From: Streptomyces gossypii | GTDB taxonomy: Bacteria > Actinomycetota > Actinomycetes > Streptomycetales > Streptomycetaceae | Length of the DNA: 64,000 nucleotides | Reading direction: 5' to 3' | NCBI RefSeq assembly: GCF_025165795.1 | Contig: NZ_JAJAGO010000019.1 | Span: forward strand, 62,001 to 126,000 | Shown: positions 27,976-38,180 of the stretch, one piece after another | Layout of the letters: each line of letters starts with the position of its first letter | Numbering within the stretch: the first letter of the stretch is position 1 | Made by a program: the position numbers and the translations under genes | Notes under the pieces: model-generated | Databases searched by the model: none | Seen by the model: only the letters and a program-made list of their open reading frames with translations | Told to the model about the DNA's origin: nothing

Positions 27976-28705
27976 GGCCGTCGGCCCCGGCGGCGGCGCT
28001 CTGGCCCGCCGCGAGGGAAGTCCAGCGGCTGGGCGGCCAGCCGATCCAGTCCACCCGGCCGATCACGCGGTCCACCGGCACGGTGCCGCCGCCGGGGCTG
28101 CCGAGGTGGTCACGGGAGTCGGCGGAGGCGGAGCGGTGGTCACCCATGACCCAGAGCCTGCCAAGAGGCACCTCGATGTCGAACGGCACGGCCGAGGCCT
28201 CGTCGCCGCGATGCAGGTACTCCTCCTCCACCGGTACGCCGTTCACCTCGATCCTCCCCCGTTTGTCGCAGCAGCTCACCCGGTCACCGCCGACCCCGAT
28301 CACGCGTTTTACATAGTCCGTGTCGGACGGCTCCACCAGGCCGACCGCCGCTCCGGCCTCCCGCAGCAAGCCGGTCACCGGATTGCCGTGCGACTCCTCC
28401 ACTACGAACGACCCCCTGCCGTCAAAGACGACAACGTCCCCACGTTCCGGATGGTTACCGAAACGGTAGGCCAGTTTGTTGACCATGACCCGGTCGCCGA
28501 CCTGCAGTGTGGGATCCATCGAGGAACTCGGGATCAGGAAAGGCTGCACCAGGAAGGCACTGACCAGCAAGACCGCGGTCACCACGCTGGTAGCGGCCAC
28601 GGCAACGCGAACGGAGCGCGACCAGCGTCGCCGCCCCGGCGGGGGGTCGGCGGCGCGGTCGCGCTCCGGTTCGTGCCGATCCTGCTGCGGCGGGTCGATG
28701 TCCAT
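27968..28705 (-). CDS. sipW: Type I signal peptidase, SipW-like
   Basis: A 245-residue protein. A single membrane helix (~34-55) precedes catalytic S62 in PSSSMDP and K133 in YVKRVIGVGGD; GDHRSASADSRDH is box E. Unlike the other three it has no C-terminal membrane helix, which is the known difference of SipW in S. lividans. It is the first gene of the sip cluster, 45 bp after rplS. Confidence 0.85.
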   Translation of the reverse strand: MDIDPPQQDRHEPERDRAADPPPGRRRWSRSVRVAVAATSVVTAVLLVSAFLVQPFLIPSSSMDPTLQVGDRVMVNKLAYRFGNHPERGDVVVFDGRGSFVVEESHGNPVTGLLREAGAAVGLVEPSDTDYVKRVIGVGGDRVSCCDKRGRIEVNGVPVEEEYLHRGDEASAVPFDIEVPLGRLWVMGDHRSASADSRDHLGSPGGGTVPVDRVIGRVDWIGWPPSRWTSLAAGQSAAAGADGHG

Positions 28706-28750
28706 CAGGCCGAGAGCCTATCCGGCCACCCCGGACCCGCCGGAAGGAGA

Positions 28751-29101
28751 TCAGTTGTAGCGCTTCTCCTTGATCTTGGCGGCCTTGCCCCGCAGGTTGC
28801 GCAGGTAGTAGAGCTTCGCGCGGCGGACGTCACCGCGGGTCACGACCTCGATCTTCTCGACGACCGGAGTGTGCACCGGGAAGGTGCGCTCGACTCCGAC
28901 GCTGAAGCTGACCTTTCGGACCGTGAACGTCTCGCGGACCCCGGAACCCTGGCGGCGGATGACCACGCCCTTGAACTGCTGCACACGGGAGCGGTTGCCC
29001 TCGACCACGCGCACGTGGACGTTGATCGTGTCACCCGGACGGAAGGCCGGGATGTCGCTCCGGATCGAAGCGGAGTCGACGTTGTCGAGAAGGTGGGACA
29101 T
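28751..29101 (-). CDS. rplS: Ribosomal protein bL19
   Basis: A 116-residue large-subunit protein located at the 30S-50S interface. The sequence has the family hallmarks FRPGDTINVHVRVVEGNRSR, QQFKGVVIRRQGSGVRETFT and KLYYLRNLRGKAAKIKEKR. ATG 29101 gives the conserved start MSHLLDNVDSAS. It precedes the signal peptidase cluster and follows trmD. Confidence 0.97.
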   Translation of the reverse strand: MSHLLDNVDSASIRSDIPAFRPGDTINVHVRVVEGNRSRVQQFKGVVIRRQGSGVRETFTVRKVSFSVGVERTFPVHTPVVEKIEVVTRGDVRRAKLYYLRNLRGKAAKIKEKRYN

Positions 29102-29231
29102 GCCGTCTGCTTTCCTCGCCAATGCCACAGGTCATCAGCGGAATATCTCGTGATACGGGTGGGGAGCCGTCGATCCGAGCGGGCGCCGGTCCCCCTGTGG
29201 CAGGGTCGCGCGCTGGAGGTGAGGCAGCTGC

Positions 29232-30053
29232 CTATTCTTCCACGGCCGCGCTCGTACGCCCAAATCGGGGCCCGTCCGGTTCGGCTTCCCAGCCCAGGGC
29301 GGCGAGAACCGCACGGTCCTGCTTGTCGAAGATTTCAGGGTCGGCGCCCTCGATCAGCTCCGGACGGTGCCTGCTGGTGCGCGCGAGCGCCTCGTCGCGG
29401 CGCCAGCGGGCCACCTTCCCGTGGTGCCCGCTCAGCAGCACCTCCGGCACGGCCCGCCCCCGCCACTCGGGCGGCTTGGTGTAGACGGGTCCCTCCAGCA
29501 GCTGGGCCATGGCACCCGGCGCGAAGGAGTCGTCGCGGTGGGACTCCGCGTTGCCGAGGACACCCGGCAGCAGCCGTGCGACCGCCTCCACCATCACCAG
29601 CACCGGTGCTTCACCCCCGGCGAGGACGTAGTCCCCGATGGAGACCTCCAGGACCTCGAGGACATCCGGCCGCGCGTCGTACTCCTCGATGACCCTGCGG
29701 TCGATGCCTTCGTAGCGGGCGGGGGCGAAGATCAGCCAGGGCTTCTCGGCCAGCCGGACGGCGAGTTCCTGGGTGAACGGACGCCCGCTCGGCGTGGGCA
29801 CGACGATCACCGGCTCGCCCTGACCCGAGTCGAGGACGGAATCGAGCGCCTCGCCCCAGGGGTCGGGCTTCATGACCATGCCCGGCCCGCCCCCGTACGG
29901 GGTGTCGTCCACGGTGTGGTGCCGGTCGTGCGTCCACTGCCGCAGGTCGTGCACCCGTACGTCGATCAGGCCGCGGGCGCGCGCCTTGCCGACGAGGGAG
30001 ACGTTCAGCGGCTCCAGGTAGTCAGGGAAGATCGTGACGATGTCGAGCCTCAC
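29232..30053 (-). CDS. trmD: tRNA (guanine37-N1)-methyltransferase
   Basis: A 273-residue SPOUT methyltransferase that makes m1G37 in tRNAs to prevent frameshifting. The deep-knot motifs are PYGGGPGMVMKPDPW, PARYEGIDRRVIEEYD and SIGDYVLAGGE. GTG 30053 overlaps the rimM stop by four bases. A long acidic C-terminus (GADPEIFDKQDRAVLAAL) is normal for the family. Confidence 0.97.
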   Translation of the reverse strand: MRLDIVTIFPDYLEPLNVSLVGKARARGLIDVRVHDLRQWTHDRHHTVDDTPYGGGPGMVMKPDPWGEALDSVLDSGQGEPVIVVPTPSGRPFTQELAVRLAEKPWLIFAPARYEGIDRRVIEEYDARPDVLEVLEVSIGDYVLAGGEAPVLVMVEAVARLLPGVLGNAESHRDDSFAPGAMAQLLEGPVYTKPPEWRGRAVPEVLLSGHHGKVARWRRDEALARTSRHRPELIEGADPEIFDKQDRAVLAALGWEAEPDGPRFGRTSAAVEE

Positions 30054-30712
30054 GGGGCGCCGCTCCCGCCTGGTGTGCCGGGCGTGCCGGGTTCACCCGG
30101 CCCACCGCTGGACTCACCGCCTGGTCCGTCGCCTGCTTCACTGCCAGGCGCACCGGTCGGCTCCGCATCGGCGGCGCCGTCGGAGTCCTCCGCCGCCAGC
30201 AGCGACTCGTCGATCAGCCCCGGCGGCGGTTCGACGACCACTCGCTGTGCCTCCAGATCGATCTCCGGCACGATTTCCTGGACGAACGGGATGAGGATCT
30301 CATCGCCGGCCGGTGTCTTCACGATCAGCAGGTCCTGTCCGGGCAGGTGGGAGACCTCCTCGATACGGCCGAGTTCCCGGCCGTCCCGGGTCACCACGTC
30401 GAGGTCGGCCAGCTGATGGTCGTAGAACTCCTCCGGGTCGTCCGGCCGGTCCTCCGGATCCACCTCGGCGATCAGCAGGGTGTTGCGGAGCGCCTCCGCG
30501 CCGGTCCGGTCCCGCACCCCTTCGAAGCGCAGCACGAGCCTTCCGCTGTGCACGCGTCCCGACTCGATGGTGAGCGGCCCGGTGGCAGCCGGGTCGGTCG
30601 CGAGCACGGCCCCCGGCCCGAGTCGCATCTCGGGCTCGTCCGTGCGCACCTCGACCGTTACTTCGCCTTTGATCCCGTGGGCGCGGCCCACCCGCCCGAC
30701 TACCAACTGCAC
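30050..30712 (-). CDS. rimM: Ribosome maturation factor RimM with a long C-terminal tail
   Basis: This protein has 220 residues from GTG 30712 (VQLVVGRVGRAHGIKGEV). The N-terminal RimM barrel and the PRC-like domain (EFYDHQLADLDVVTRDGREL, HLPGQDLLIVKTPAGDEILI) assist 30S head assembly. After residue ~175 there is a low-complexity tail of about 45 residues rich in Gly, Pro, Ser and Glu that is not part of the usual fold. Coupled to trmD. Confidence 0.93.
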   Translation of the reverse strand: MQLVVGRVGRAHGIKGEVTVEVRTDEPEMRLGPGAVLATDPAATGPLTIESGRVHSGRLVLRFEGVRDRTGAEALRNTLLIAEVDPEDRPDDPEEFYDHQLADLDVVTRDGRELGRIEEVSHLPGQDLLIVKTPAGDEILIPFVQEIVPEIDLEAQRVVVEPPPGLIDESLLAAEDSDGAADAEPTGAPGSEAGDGPGGESSGGPGEPGTPGTPGGSGAP

Positions 30713-30737
30713 TGTGTCCGGTCCCCTTCGTACGAAA

Positions 30738-30779
30738 GGCAGCGGCCGGGGGAGGCCGAAGCCACCCCCGGCCGCTGCC
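30738..30779 (-). terminator. Strong hairpin between khpA and rimM
   Basis: GGCAGCGGCCGGGGG (30738-30752) and CCCCCGGCCGCTGCC (30765-30779) form a perfect 15-bp stem with a 12-nt loop. It lies inside the rpsP-khpA-rimM-trmD operon, so it is probably an attenuator that lowers rimM-trmD expression relative to rpsP. Confidence 0.75.
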
Positions 30780-30797
30780 GGTGCTGCATGCTGCGGC

Positions 30798-31037
30798 TCA
30801 GTGGACCTGGTCCACGTCGACGAAGTCGACGCGGATGCCACGGCCACCGAGCGCTCCCACGACGGTGCGCAGCGAACGCGCGGTGCGTCCGTTGCGGCCG
30901 ATCACCTTGCCGAGGTCTTCGGGATGCACCCGGACCTCGACCACTTGGCCCCGGCGCAGGTTGCGCGAGGCGACCTGCACTTCGTCGGGGTTGTCGACGA
31001 TGCCCTTCACGAGATGCTCGAGGGCCTCCTCGAGCAT
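30798..31037 (-). CDS. khpA: KH-domain RNA-binding protein
   Basis: A 79-residue protein consisting of one KH domain: VEVRVHPEDLGKVIGRNGRTARSL includes the GxxG loop (GRNG). It lies between rpsP and rimM as in most Gram-positive genomes. It begins two bases after the rpsP stop. It is expected to bind RNA together with a partner such as KhpB/Jag. Confidence 0.93.
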   Translation of the reverse strand: MLEEALEHLVKGIVDNPDEVQVASRNLRRGQVVEVRVHPEDLGKVIGRNGRTARSLRTVVGALGGRGIRVDFVDVDQVH

Positions 31038-31039
31038 CC

Positions 31040-31486
31040 TCAGGCCTCGGTCGGCTCAGTGGCGGGCTTCTCGGCCGCCGCCTTGTCGGCTTCGTCGGCC
31101 TTCTTGTCGGCCTTCTTCGCCTTCGGGGTGATGGCCTCACCCTTGGGGCCGCTGTCCTTGGCCGCAGCCTCGAAGAGGGCCTTTTTGTCGGTCTTGGGCT
31201 CGGCCACCTTCATCGGCGCCGGGGCGGGCAGACCCTTGAACTTCTGCCAGTCACCGGTGACCTTGAGGATGGCCGCGACCGGCTCGGTCGGCTGCGCGCC
31301 GACACTCAGCCAGTACTGGACACGCTCGGAGTCGACCTCGATGCGGGACGGGTTCTGCACCGGGTGGTAGAGGCCGAGCTCCTCGATTGCCCGGCCGTCA
31401 CGGCGGGTACGGGAGTTGGCTACGACGATGCGGTAGTGAGGCGAACGGATCTTGCCCAGTCGCTTCAGCTTGATCTTGACTGCCAC
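31040..31486 (-). CDS. rpsP: Ribosomal protein bS16 with a C-terminal extension
   Basis: A 148-residue protein starting at GTG 31486 (VAVKIKLKRLGKIRSPHYRI). Residues 1-85 are the S16 core, including the YRIVVANSRTRRDGRAIEEL segment. The remainder, rich in Lys, Ala and Glu (KKALFEAAAKDSGPKGEA, KKADKKADEADKAAAEK), is the extended tail typical of streptomycetes. Confidence 0.96.
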   Translation of the reverse strand: MAVKIKLKRLGKIRSPHYRIVVANSRTRRDGRAIEELGLYHPVQNPSRIEVDSERVQYWLSVGAQPTEPVAAILKVTGDWQKFKGLPAPAPMKVAEPKTDKKALFEAAAKDSGPKGEAITPKAKKADKKADEADKAAAEKPATEPTEA

Positions 31487-31672
31487 GGGTGTGGTGTCTC
31501 CTGGCTCTTGACGTGGTTGGGCACAGCGAGTGGCCACGTGGGGTTGTGGTACCCGAGTGTCCGATGGACGCGTCAGCCGGAGGAGAGAGGGATCCTATGC
31601 GACTGTCGAGTACAGCCGTCCATGATGCCACACCTCACCCTGACCGCTGAACGCGGGCCGAAGATCCGGCTC

Positions 31673-32347
31673 TCAGCCCGCCACCGCCATCGGCTCGGCG
31701 GTACCCGGCGCCTCTGCCTCCGGAGTGTCCGGGATGCGGAACTGCTTACCGCACGCCCCGCACATGATCGGCGCCTGCGCCAGCACGGACGGGACTACGC
31801 GGACATTGCGCCCGCAGTCGCAGACCGCCTTGACCCGGACGCCGCCGCCGGAGGATCCGTGCCGGGCGGCCGGCCCCCGGAAGCTTCGCCCGGTGTCGGT
31901 CTCGGTGGCCGCGGTGTGCGCCTTCAGCGCGCGATGGAGACGCTCGATCGTCGGCCGGTAACGCCTCCGCGTCTCGGGAGAGAGGAGCACCAGCGAGAAG
32001 CCGCTACTGGGGTGTGGCTCCTCGGCGTGGTCGAGGCCCAGCTCCTCGGCGACGGCCAGGAAACGTCGGTTGTGATAGCGGCCCGCACGGGACGTATCGC
32101 GGATACCGCGCGCGGCGGCGATACCGTGGACCGCCTCGTGCAGCAGCCGTTCGAAGGAGAGTTCGGCGCCACAGGCGGACGACGACTCTCCGATCAGCGA
32201 TTCAGGTGCGGCCAGATCCGGCAGCTCGCGGTGGTGCCTTTGAATATCGGCCCAGGCGGCTGCCAGCTCGGCGGCAAGAACTGGTGGTGTCGTGCTCACG
32301 TCGCGTACAACGAGCGGAAGTGCCCCGGTGTTCCGATTCCGGGGCAT
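31673..32347 (-). CDS. SprT-like putative zinc metallopeptidase
   Basis: A 224-residue protein. FERLLHEAVHGIAAARG contains HEAVH (HExxH), followed by a RYHNRRFLAVAEELGL segment, a layout close to SprT-like proteins where a third His lies downstream. The C-terminus has two CxxC-like pairs (CDCG, CGACGKQF) that form a zinc ribbon. The start at 32347 is uncertain (weak ribosome-binding site); GTG 32299 is the alternative. Conserved in Streptomyces at this position; substrate unknown. Confidence 0.7.
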   Translation of the reverse strand: MPRNRNTGALPLVVRDVSTTPPVLAAELAAAWADIQRHHRELPDLAAPESLIGESSSACGAELSFERLLHEAVHGIAAARGIRDTSRAGRYHNRRFLAVAEELGLDHAEEPHPSSGFSLVLLSPETRRRYRPTIERLHRALKAHTAATETDTGRSFRGPAARHGSSGGGVRVKAVCDCGRNVRVVPSVLAQAPIMCGACGKQFRIPDTPEAEAPGTAEPMAVAG

Positions 32348-32866
32348 CCCAAATAATTTGCACGTACCAGTCAGTTCACTCTGATGGGTCTGGAGGAGGG
32401 CGGGTACGCAGATCTGTGGAGAACTCGCACACCTGCCGCATCCCCGGACGTAACGCCAAGTGGCGCACCGGGCGCCTGGCCCCGGCGGCGGGGTTTCGCG
32501 GGACGTCCGCTCCCACATGCCGCGGCTCGGAGCCCGGCTCGGATTTCGATGAATCCGCGGAGCGGAGTGGCGTCGTCCGGTTCGTCCGGCTCACCCGGAT
32601 CGCCCTGCCGGAGTCCGGCGATCACCCGCTACCTGCCGTCTGCCGAACGGTGCTCCCGTCCCGGCGCCCAGGCGGCGGTGTGTCCTCGCCACGCATGCTA
32701 CGGCGGGGCGGGGCGCGACCGAGACCCGGGTCGCCAGAAGCCGTACGGGTGCCCACAAGAAGGGCGCTTCAGACACAGAGCACCATCAGCAGCACCTCGC
32801 GGGCCGGGGGAACCGCCGGAGCCCCGTGATGCGGCGGCCGCGCTGGAGCCGGGGCCCCAGTCATGC
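32348..32866. other. 519-bp region without a supported gene
   Basis: I find no convincing coding frame, RNA gene or repeat here. Several open frames exist on both strands, but all have unlikely composition (Arg/Pro-rich) and no ribosome-binding site. The region lies between the metallopeptidase promoter and the end of the acetyltransferase gene. Confidence 0.4.
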
Positions 32867-33388
32867 CTACGCCTCGGAGCCCGGCCACTCTTCGGCTGTC
32901 AACGCGAAACGCTCGTGATCGCGCCAGGCGTCGTTCAGATAGAGCAGGCGGGGCGAGAAGCCCTCGTGCCGGAAGCCGAGCCGTTTGGCCATGGCGATCG
33001 AGCGCTGGTTCTCCGGCTGGACGTTGATTTCCAGCCGGTGCAGCGCGAGCCCGTCGGAGCCGTCCGCGAAACAGCGGTCGATCACTAGCCGCAAGCCCTC
33101 CGTCATGCGGCCGGTCCCCTCGTACGGCACATAACTGTCGTAGCCGAGGGTGGCGTTGCGCAGACGGGCCCGGATGATGTTGGCGACGTTCACCCGGCCC
33201 ACCAGCCCGTCATCCTCCCGGTTGAAGATCATGAAGGTGCGCAGCACCGCTCCCTGGCGCCGGAGCAGATCGGGCAGGCCGTCCGGCTCCACCGGGTTCC
33301 AGGGGCTGAGATGGCCGGCCGAGCGCACGACCGCCTCACTGTAGACCCGTTCGTCCTCGGGCCGCGGGGGCCGGATGTGTACACGCAT
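32867..33388 (-). CDS. GNAT acetyltransferase, RimJ/RimL type
   Basis: A 173-residue protein with the order of N-acetyltransferases acting on protein N-termini or small amines: RPPRPEDERVYSEAVVRS, VGRVNVANIIRARLRNATLG, GTGRMTEGLRLVIDRCF (acetyl-CoA loop region), HRLEINVQPENQRSIAMAKR, LGFRHEGF. It lies 27 bp upstream of ffh in the direction away from it. Substrate cannot be read from the sequence. Confidence 0.85.
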   Translation of the reverse strand: MRVHIRPPRPEDERVYSEAVVRSAGHLSPWNPVEPDGLPDLLRRQGAVLRTFMIFNREDDGLVGRVNVANIIRARLRNATLGYDSYVPYEGTGRMTEGLRLVIDRCFADGSDGLALHRLEINVQPENQRSIAMAKRLGFRHEGFSPRLLYLNDAWRDHERFALTAEEWPGSEA

Positions 33389-33415
33389 GTGTCACATCAT
33401 CCCCCCATCCACCCG

Positions 33416-34972
<1,557 letters not shown>

Positions 34973-35103
34973 GGCGGTCGCGGATCCTTCGCGTCGGATG
35001 TCATACGGACTGTCCACCCCCGGAGGGGCATGCTGCGAAAGTAACCCGGCCTTCCCCCGGAGCCGACGGCCAGGGTGAAGCCGAGGACGCACCCGCAAGG
35101 CGA

Positions 35104-35138
35104 CGGACCGTCCTCGTAGGAGCTACGCGGACGGTCCG
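35104..35138 (-). terminator. Terminator downstream of glnD
   Basis: CGGACCGTCC (35104-35113) pairs with GGACGGTCCG (35129-35138), and CGTAG/CTACG extends the stem inward. A second hairpin, CCCCCGGC/GCCGGGGG (35154-35173), lies closer to the gene. Together they separate the nitrogen operon from ffh. Confidence 0.7.
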
Positions 35139-35284
35139 ACAACGCGGTCACATCCCCCGGCGGGTGCCGGGGGAGACGCTCGCCCACCGCGGCAGCGGCT
35201 CGTTTCTCCGCGGCGTCGCGGGCCTGGCGGACCTTCACAACACGTCCCAGGGTATCCGCCCGACGGCGGAACGGTCAGATGCGG

Positions 35285-37840
35285 TCAGCGGCCCAGTGCC
35301 CGCTCCAGCTCCCGGGCCAGGTCGGCGGCGTCCGCGCAGGGCAGCGGCGCCCCGGTGGGGCCGGTGACGTAGAAGGCGTCCACCGCGTTCGCGCCGAGCG
35401 TGCTGACGTAGGCACTGCGCACCGTCACACCGGCCCGCTCCAGGGCGCGGCCGACCCGGAAGAGCAGCCCGGATGCGTCCTGCGCGCGCACCTCCAGCAC
35501 GGTGGCGAGCCGCGATCCGGTGTCGGCGACCGTCACGCGGGGCGGCGGGGCGGACGCGCCGTGGCGGCCGGGTCCCCGGTAGGCGGCCTCGCGTTCGGCG
35601 AGGCGTGCGGCCACATCGAGTGTGCCGTCGAGCACCCGCACGAGGTCGGCCCGCAGCCGGTGCGCCGGCGGGAGCGCTCCGTACTCCGCCGCGACGTGCC
35701 AGCTGAGCAGCAGGACCGAGGCGCCGTACGGCGCTGATGAGGGCGATGACGGCGGAGGCTGCGACGGTGGAGCTGAGGCCGGGTCCAAGCCGGTCACTTC
35801 GAGCGGGAGCGGCAGGTGCCGCAGCTGAGCCGTGCGCACCGTGAGCCGGTGCAACGCCAGTATGCCCGCGACGGCGGGCAGCACACCCGGCCGGTCCCGC
35901 AGCGCGACGACGAGTCGGGCCCCCGCCGGTTCCCCGGCCCCGGTTCCCTCCTCGGCTCCCCCACCGGCCCCGGTCTGAGGTTCGGCCCCCGGCGTACGGC
36001 GCGGTTGCGGCCGGAGCCGCAGCGCCAGCGCGGGGCCGTCGAGGCGCCATGCCTCCAGTGCCAGCCGCTCCGCCTCGACCGCCGGCAGGAAGTGGTCGTC
36101 GCGGTCCGTGCCGTCGGCTTCGGCGGGCAGCGTGTCCCCGCCGAGGACCGCCCCGACACGCTTCACGAGATCGCCCACGAGTGCGGCACGCCAGTTGGAC
36201 CAGGCCGCGGGGCCGGTGGCCAGCGCGTCGGCCTCCGTCAGGGCGTGCAGCAGTTCGAGTGCACCGAATTCACCGACCGCGTCCGCGACGGACCGCACGG
36301 TGGCCGGGTCGTCCAGGTCCCGGCGGGTCGCGGTCTCGACCAGCAGCAGATGGTGACGCACCAGGGTGCCCAGCACCTCCACGTCGGCCGGTCCGAAGCC
36401 GATACGGGTGGCCAGCTCCCGGGCGACGCCCGCGCCCGCCTCCGAGTGGTCGCCGGGCCGTCCCTTGCCGATGTCGTGCAGCAGCGCCGCGACCAGCAGC
36501 AGATCGGGGCGGCGCACCCGTCGGGTGAACGCGGCGGCGCGTACGGCCGTCTCCACCATGTGGCGGTCGACGGTCCACAGGTGCACCGCGTTGCGCTGGG
36601 GCCGGCACCGGACGCGTTCCCAGCCCGGCAGCAGCGCCGTGACCAGGCCCGCAGCGTCCAGGGCTTCCCACACCGGGACCATCGCGCGGCCCGCTCCCAG
36701 CAGGGTGACGAATTCCTCGCGGGCCTCGGCGGGCCAGGGCACCGGCAGCGGGGGTGCCGTCCGGGCCAGCCGGTGCACGGTGGCCATGGTCAGTGGCAGC
36801 CCGGCCCGTGCGGCGGCGGCCGCCGCACGCAGCGGGAGCACCGGATCACGCTCGGGACGTGCGCTGCGCGCGAGGGCGGCCTCGCCCGCATGCTCGACCA
36901 CCCCCTCGGCCAGCGGGGCCCGCTCCTGCCGGGCCGCCGCGGTGGCTCCGCGGCGGCCCGGCAGCATGCCGCGGAGCCGCTGCCGCCCCGAGCGCCCACG
37001 GACCACCCGGCCGACCTCGCGCCAGGTCACCTCACTCGCGTACGAGAGGGTGCGCGCCGCCTCGTACACCCGCTGCAGCAGGGCGTCCGCGTCCGGCAGG
37101 GCGAGATCGGCGGCCACCTGGTCCTGGTCCTGAAGGGAAAGCCGGTCGGTGGCCCTGCCGGTGGCCAGCTGGAGCGCGTCGCGTACGTCGAGCAGTGTCC
37201 GGCGCGCCTCCTCCAGTCCCTCACGGGGCGCGTCGGCCAGCCACGACGCGGCTACGGCGCGCAGCGCGGTGGCGTCTCGCAGGCCTCCCCGTGCCTCCTT
37301 GAGGTCGGGTTCCAGCAGGAACCGGAGTTCGCCGTGGCGCTCCGCCCGCTCCCGGGTGAGTTCGTGCAGCTGCGGCAGCCGCCGGGCGGCCTGTGCGCGC
37401 CAGTTGGCGAGCGCGTCGGTGCGCAGTGCGGTGGTGAGCGCGGTGTCGCCCGCGAGATGCCGCATGTCGAGGAGCCCCAGCTGCACTTTGAGGTCCTCGC
37501 CCGCGGTGGCACGCGCCTCGGCCGGGGTGCGTACCGCGTGGTCCAGCGCGAGTCCCAGATCCCACACCGGGTACCAGATCCGGTCGGCGAGGGCGGCGAT
37601 CCCGGTCGGCGGGGTTCTGCCGTCGTGGAGCAGCAGCAGGTCCAGGTCGCTGCGGGGCGACAGTTCGCCACGCCCGTATCCGCCGGTGGCGGCGAGTGCG
37701 ACACCGGGCGGCAGGCGGCCGGCCAGTCCGGCCAGCCAGTGGTCGGTGAGCCGCGCCAGCTCCGCGCGGCGCGGGGCGCCCGGCCGCGCGGAGCCGCCAA
37801 GCAGGCGCCGCCGGGCCGCCGCGTAGTCCCGGGGCGGCAT
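35285..37840 (-). CDS. glnD: PII nucleotidyltransferase/hydrolase GlnD
   Basis: An 851-residue enzyme that modifies PII according to nitrogen status; in Streptomyces the modification is adenylylation. The nucleotidyltransferase motif is GGYGRGELSPRSDLDLLLLH (~53-72). An HD domain contains LLHDIGKGRPGDHSE. Two ACT domains occupy the C-terminus (VALRDRPGVLPAVAGILALH and LEVRAQDASGLLFRVGRALE) and should sense glutamine. Last gene of the amtB-glnB-glnD operon, one base after glnB. Confidence 0.95.
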   Translation of the reverse strand: MPPRDYAAARRRLLGGSARPGAPRRAELARLTDHWLAGLAGRLPPGVALAATGGYGRGELSPRSDLDLLLLHDGRTPPTGIAALADRIWYPVWDLGLALDHAVRTPAEARATAGEDLKVQLGLLDMRHLAGDTALTTALRTDALANWRAQAARRLPQLHELTRERAERHGELRFLLEPDLKEARGGLRDATALRAVAASWLADAPREGLEEARRTLLDVRDALQLATGRATDRLSLQDQDQVAADLALPDADALLQRVYEAARTLSYASEVTWREVGRVVRGRSGRQRLRGMLPGRRGATAAARQERAPLAEGVVEHAGEAALARSARPERDPVLPLRAAAAAARAGLPLTMATVHRLARTAPPLPVPWPAEAREEFVTLLGAGRAMVPVWEALDAAGLVTALLPGWERVRCRPQRNAVHLWTVDRHMVETAVRAAAFTRRVRRPDLLLVAALLHDIGKGRPGDHSEAGAGVARELATRIGFGPADVEVLGTLVRHHLLLVETATRRDLDDPATVRSVADAVGEFGALELLHALTEADALATGPAAWSNWRAALVGDLVKRVGAVLGGDTLPAEADGTDRDDHFLPAVEAERLALEAWRLDGPALALRLRPQPRRTPGAEPQTGAGGGAEEGTGAGEPAGARLVVALRDRPGVLPAVAGILALHRLTVRTAQLRHLPLPLEVTGLDPASAPPSQPPPSSPSSAPYGASVLLLSWHVAAEYGALPPAHRLRADLVRVLDGTLDVAARLAEREAAYRGPGRHGASAPPPRVTVADTGSRLATVLEVRAQDASGLLFRVGRALERAGVTVRSAYVSTLGANAVDAFYVTGPTGAPLPCADAADLARELERALGR

Positions 37841-37841
37841 T

Positions 37842-38180
37842 TCAGAGTGCGTCCGGGCCGCGTTCGCCGGTGCGGACCCGGACTGCCGTGTCGACCGGCA
37901 CGCTCCACACCTTCCCGTCGCCGATCTTGCCGGTCCGGGACGCCTTGACGACCACCTCGATCAAATGTTCCGCGTCCTCGTCTTCGACCAGTACCTCGAT
38001 ACGCACCTTCGGCACCAGGTCCACGGTGTACTCCGCGCCCCGGTACACCTCGGTGTGACCGCGCTGCCGTCCGTATCCGCTGGCCTCGGTGACCGTGAGG
38101 CCCTGCACGCCGAACGCCTGCAGCGCGTCCTTTACCTCGTCGAGCCGGTGCGGCTTGATGACCGCCGTAATGAGCTTCAC
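37842..38180 (-). CDS. glnB: PII nitrogen regulatory protein
   Basis: A 112-residue PII protein (called GlnK in S. coelicolor). Starting at GTG 38180 (VKLITAVIKPHRLDEVKDAL), it has the T-loop RGAEYTVDL with Y51 as the modification site, and the C-terminal signature KIGDGKVWSVPVD. It overlaps the amtB stop by four bases. It should bind and block AmtB when nitrogen is plentiful. Confidence 0.96.
   Translation of the reverse strand: MKLITAVIKPHRLDEVKDALQAFGVQGLTVTEASGYGRQRGHTEVYRGAEYTVDLVPKVRIEVLVEDEDAEHLIEVVVKASRTGKIGDGKVWSVPVDTAVRVRTGERGPDAL

Noticed and set aside
24975..28149. Long plus-strand frames opposite the signal peptidase genes
   Set aside because: They mirror the sip genes and have biased composition; the minus-strand frames have complete catalytic motifs.
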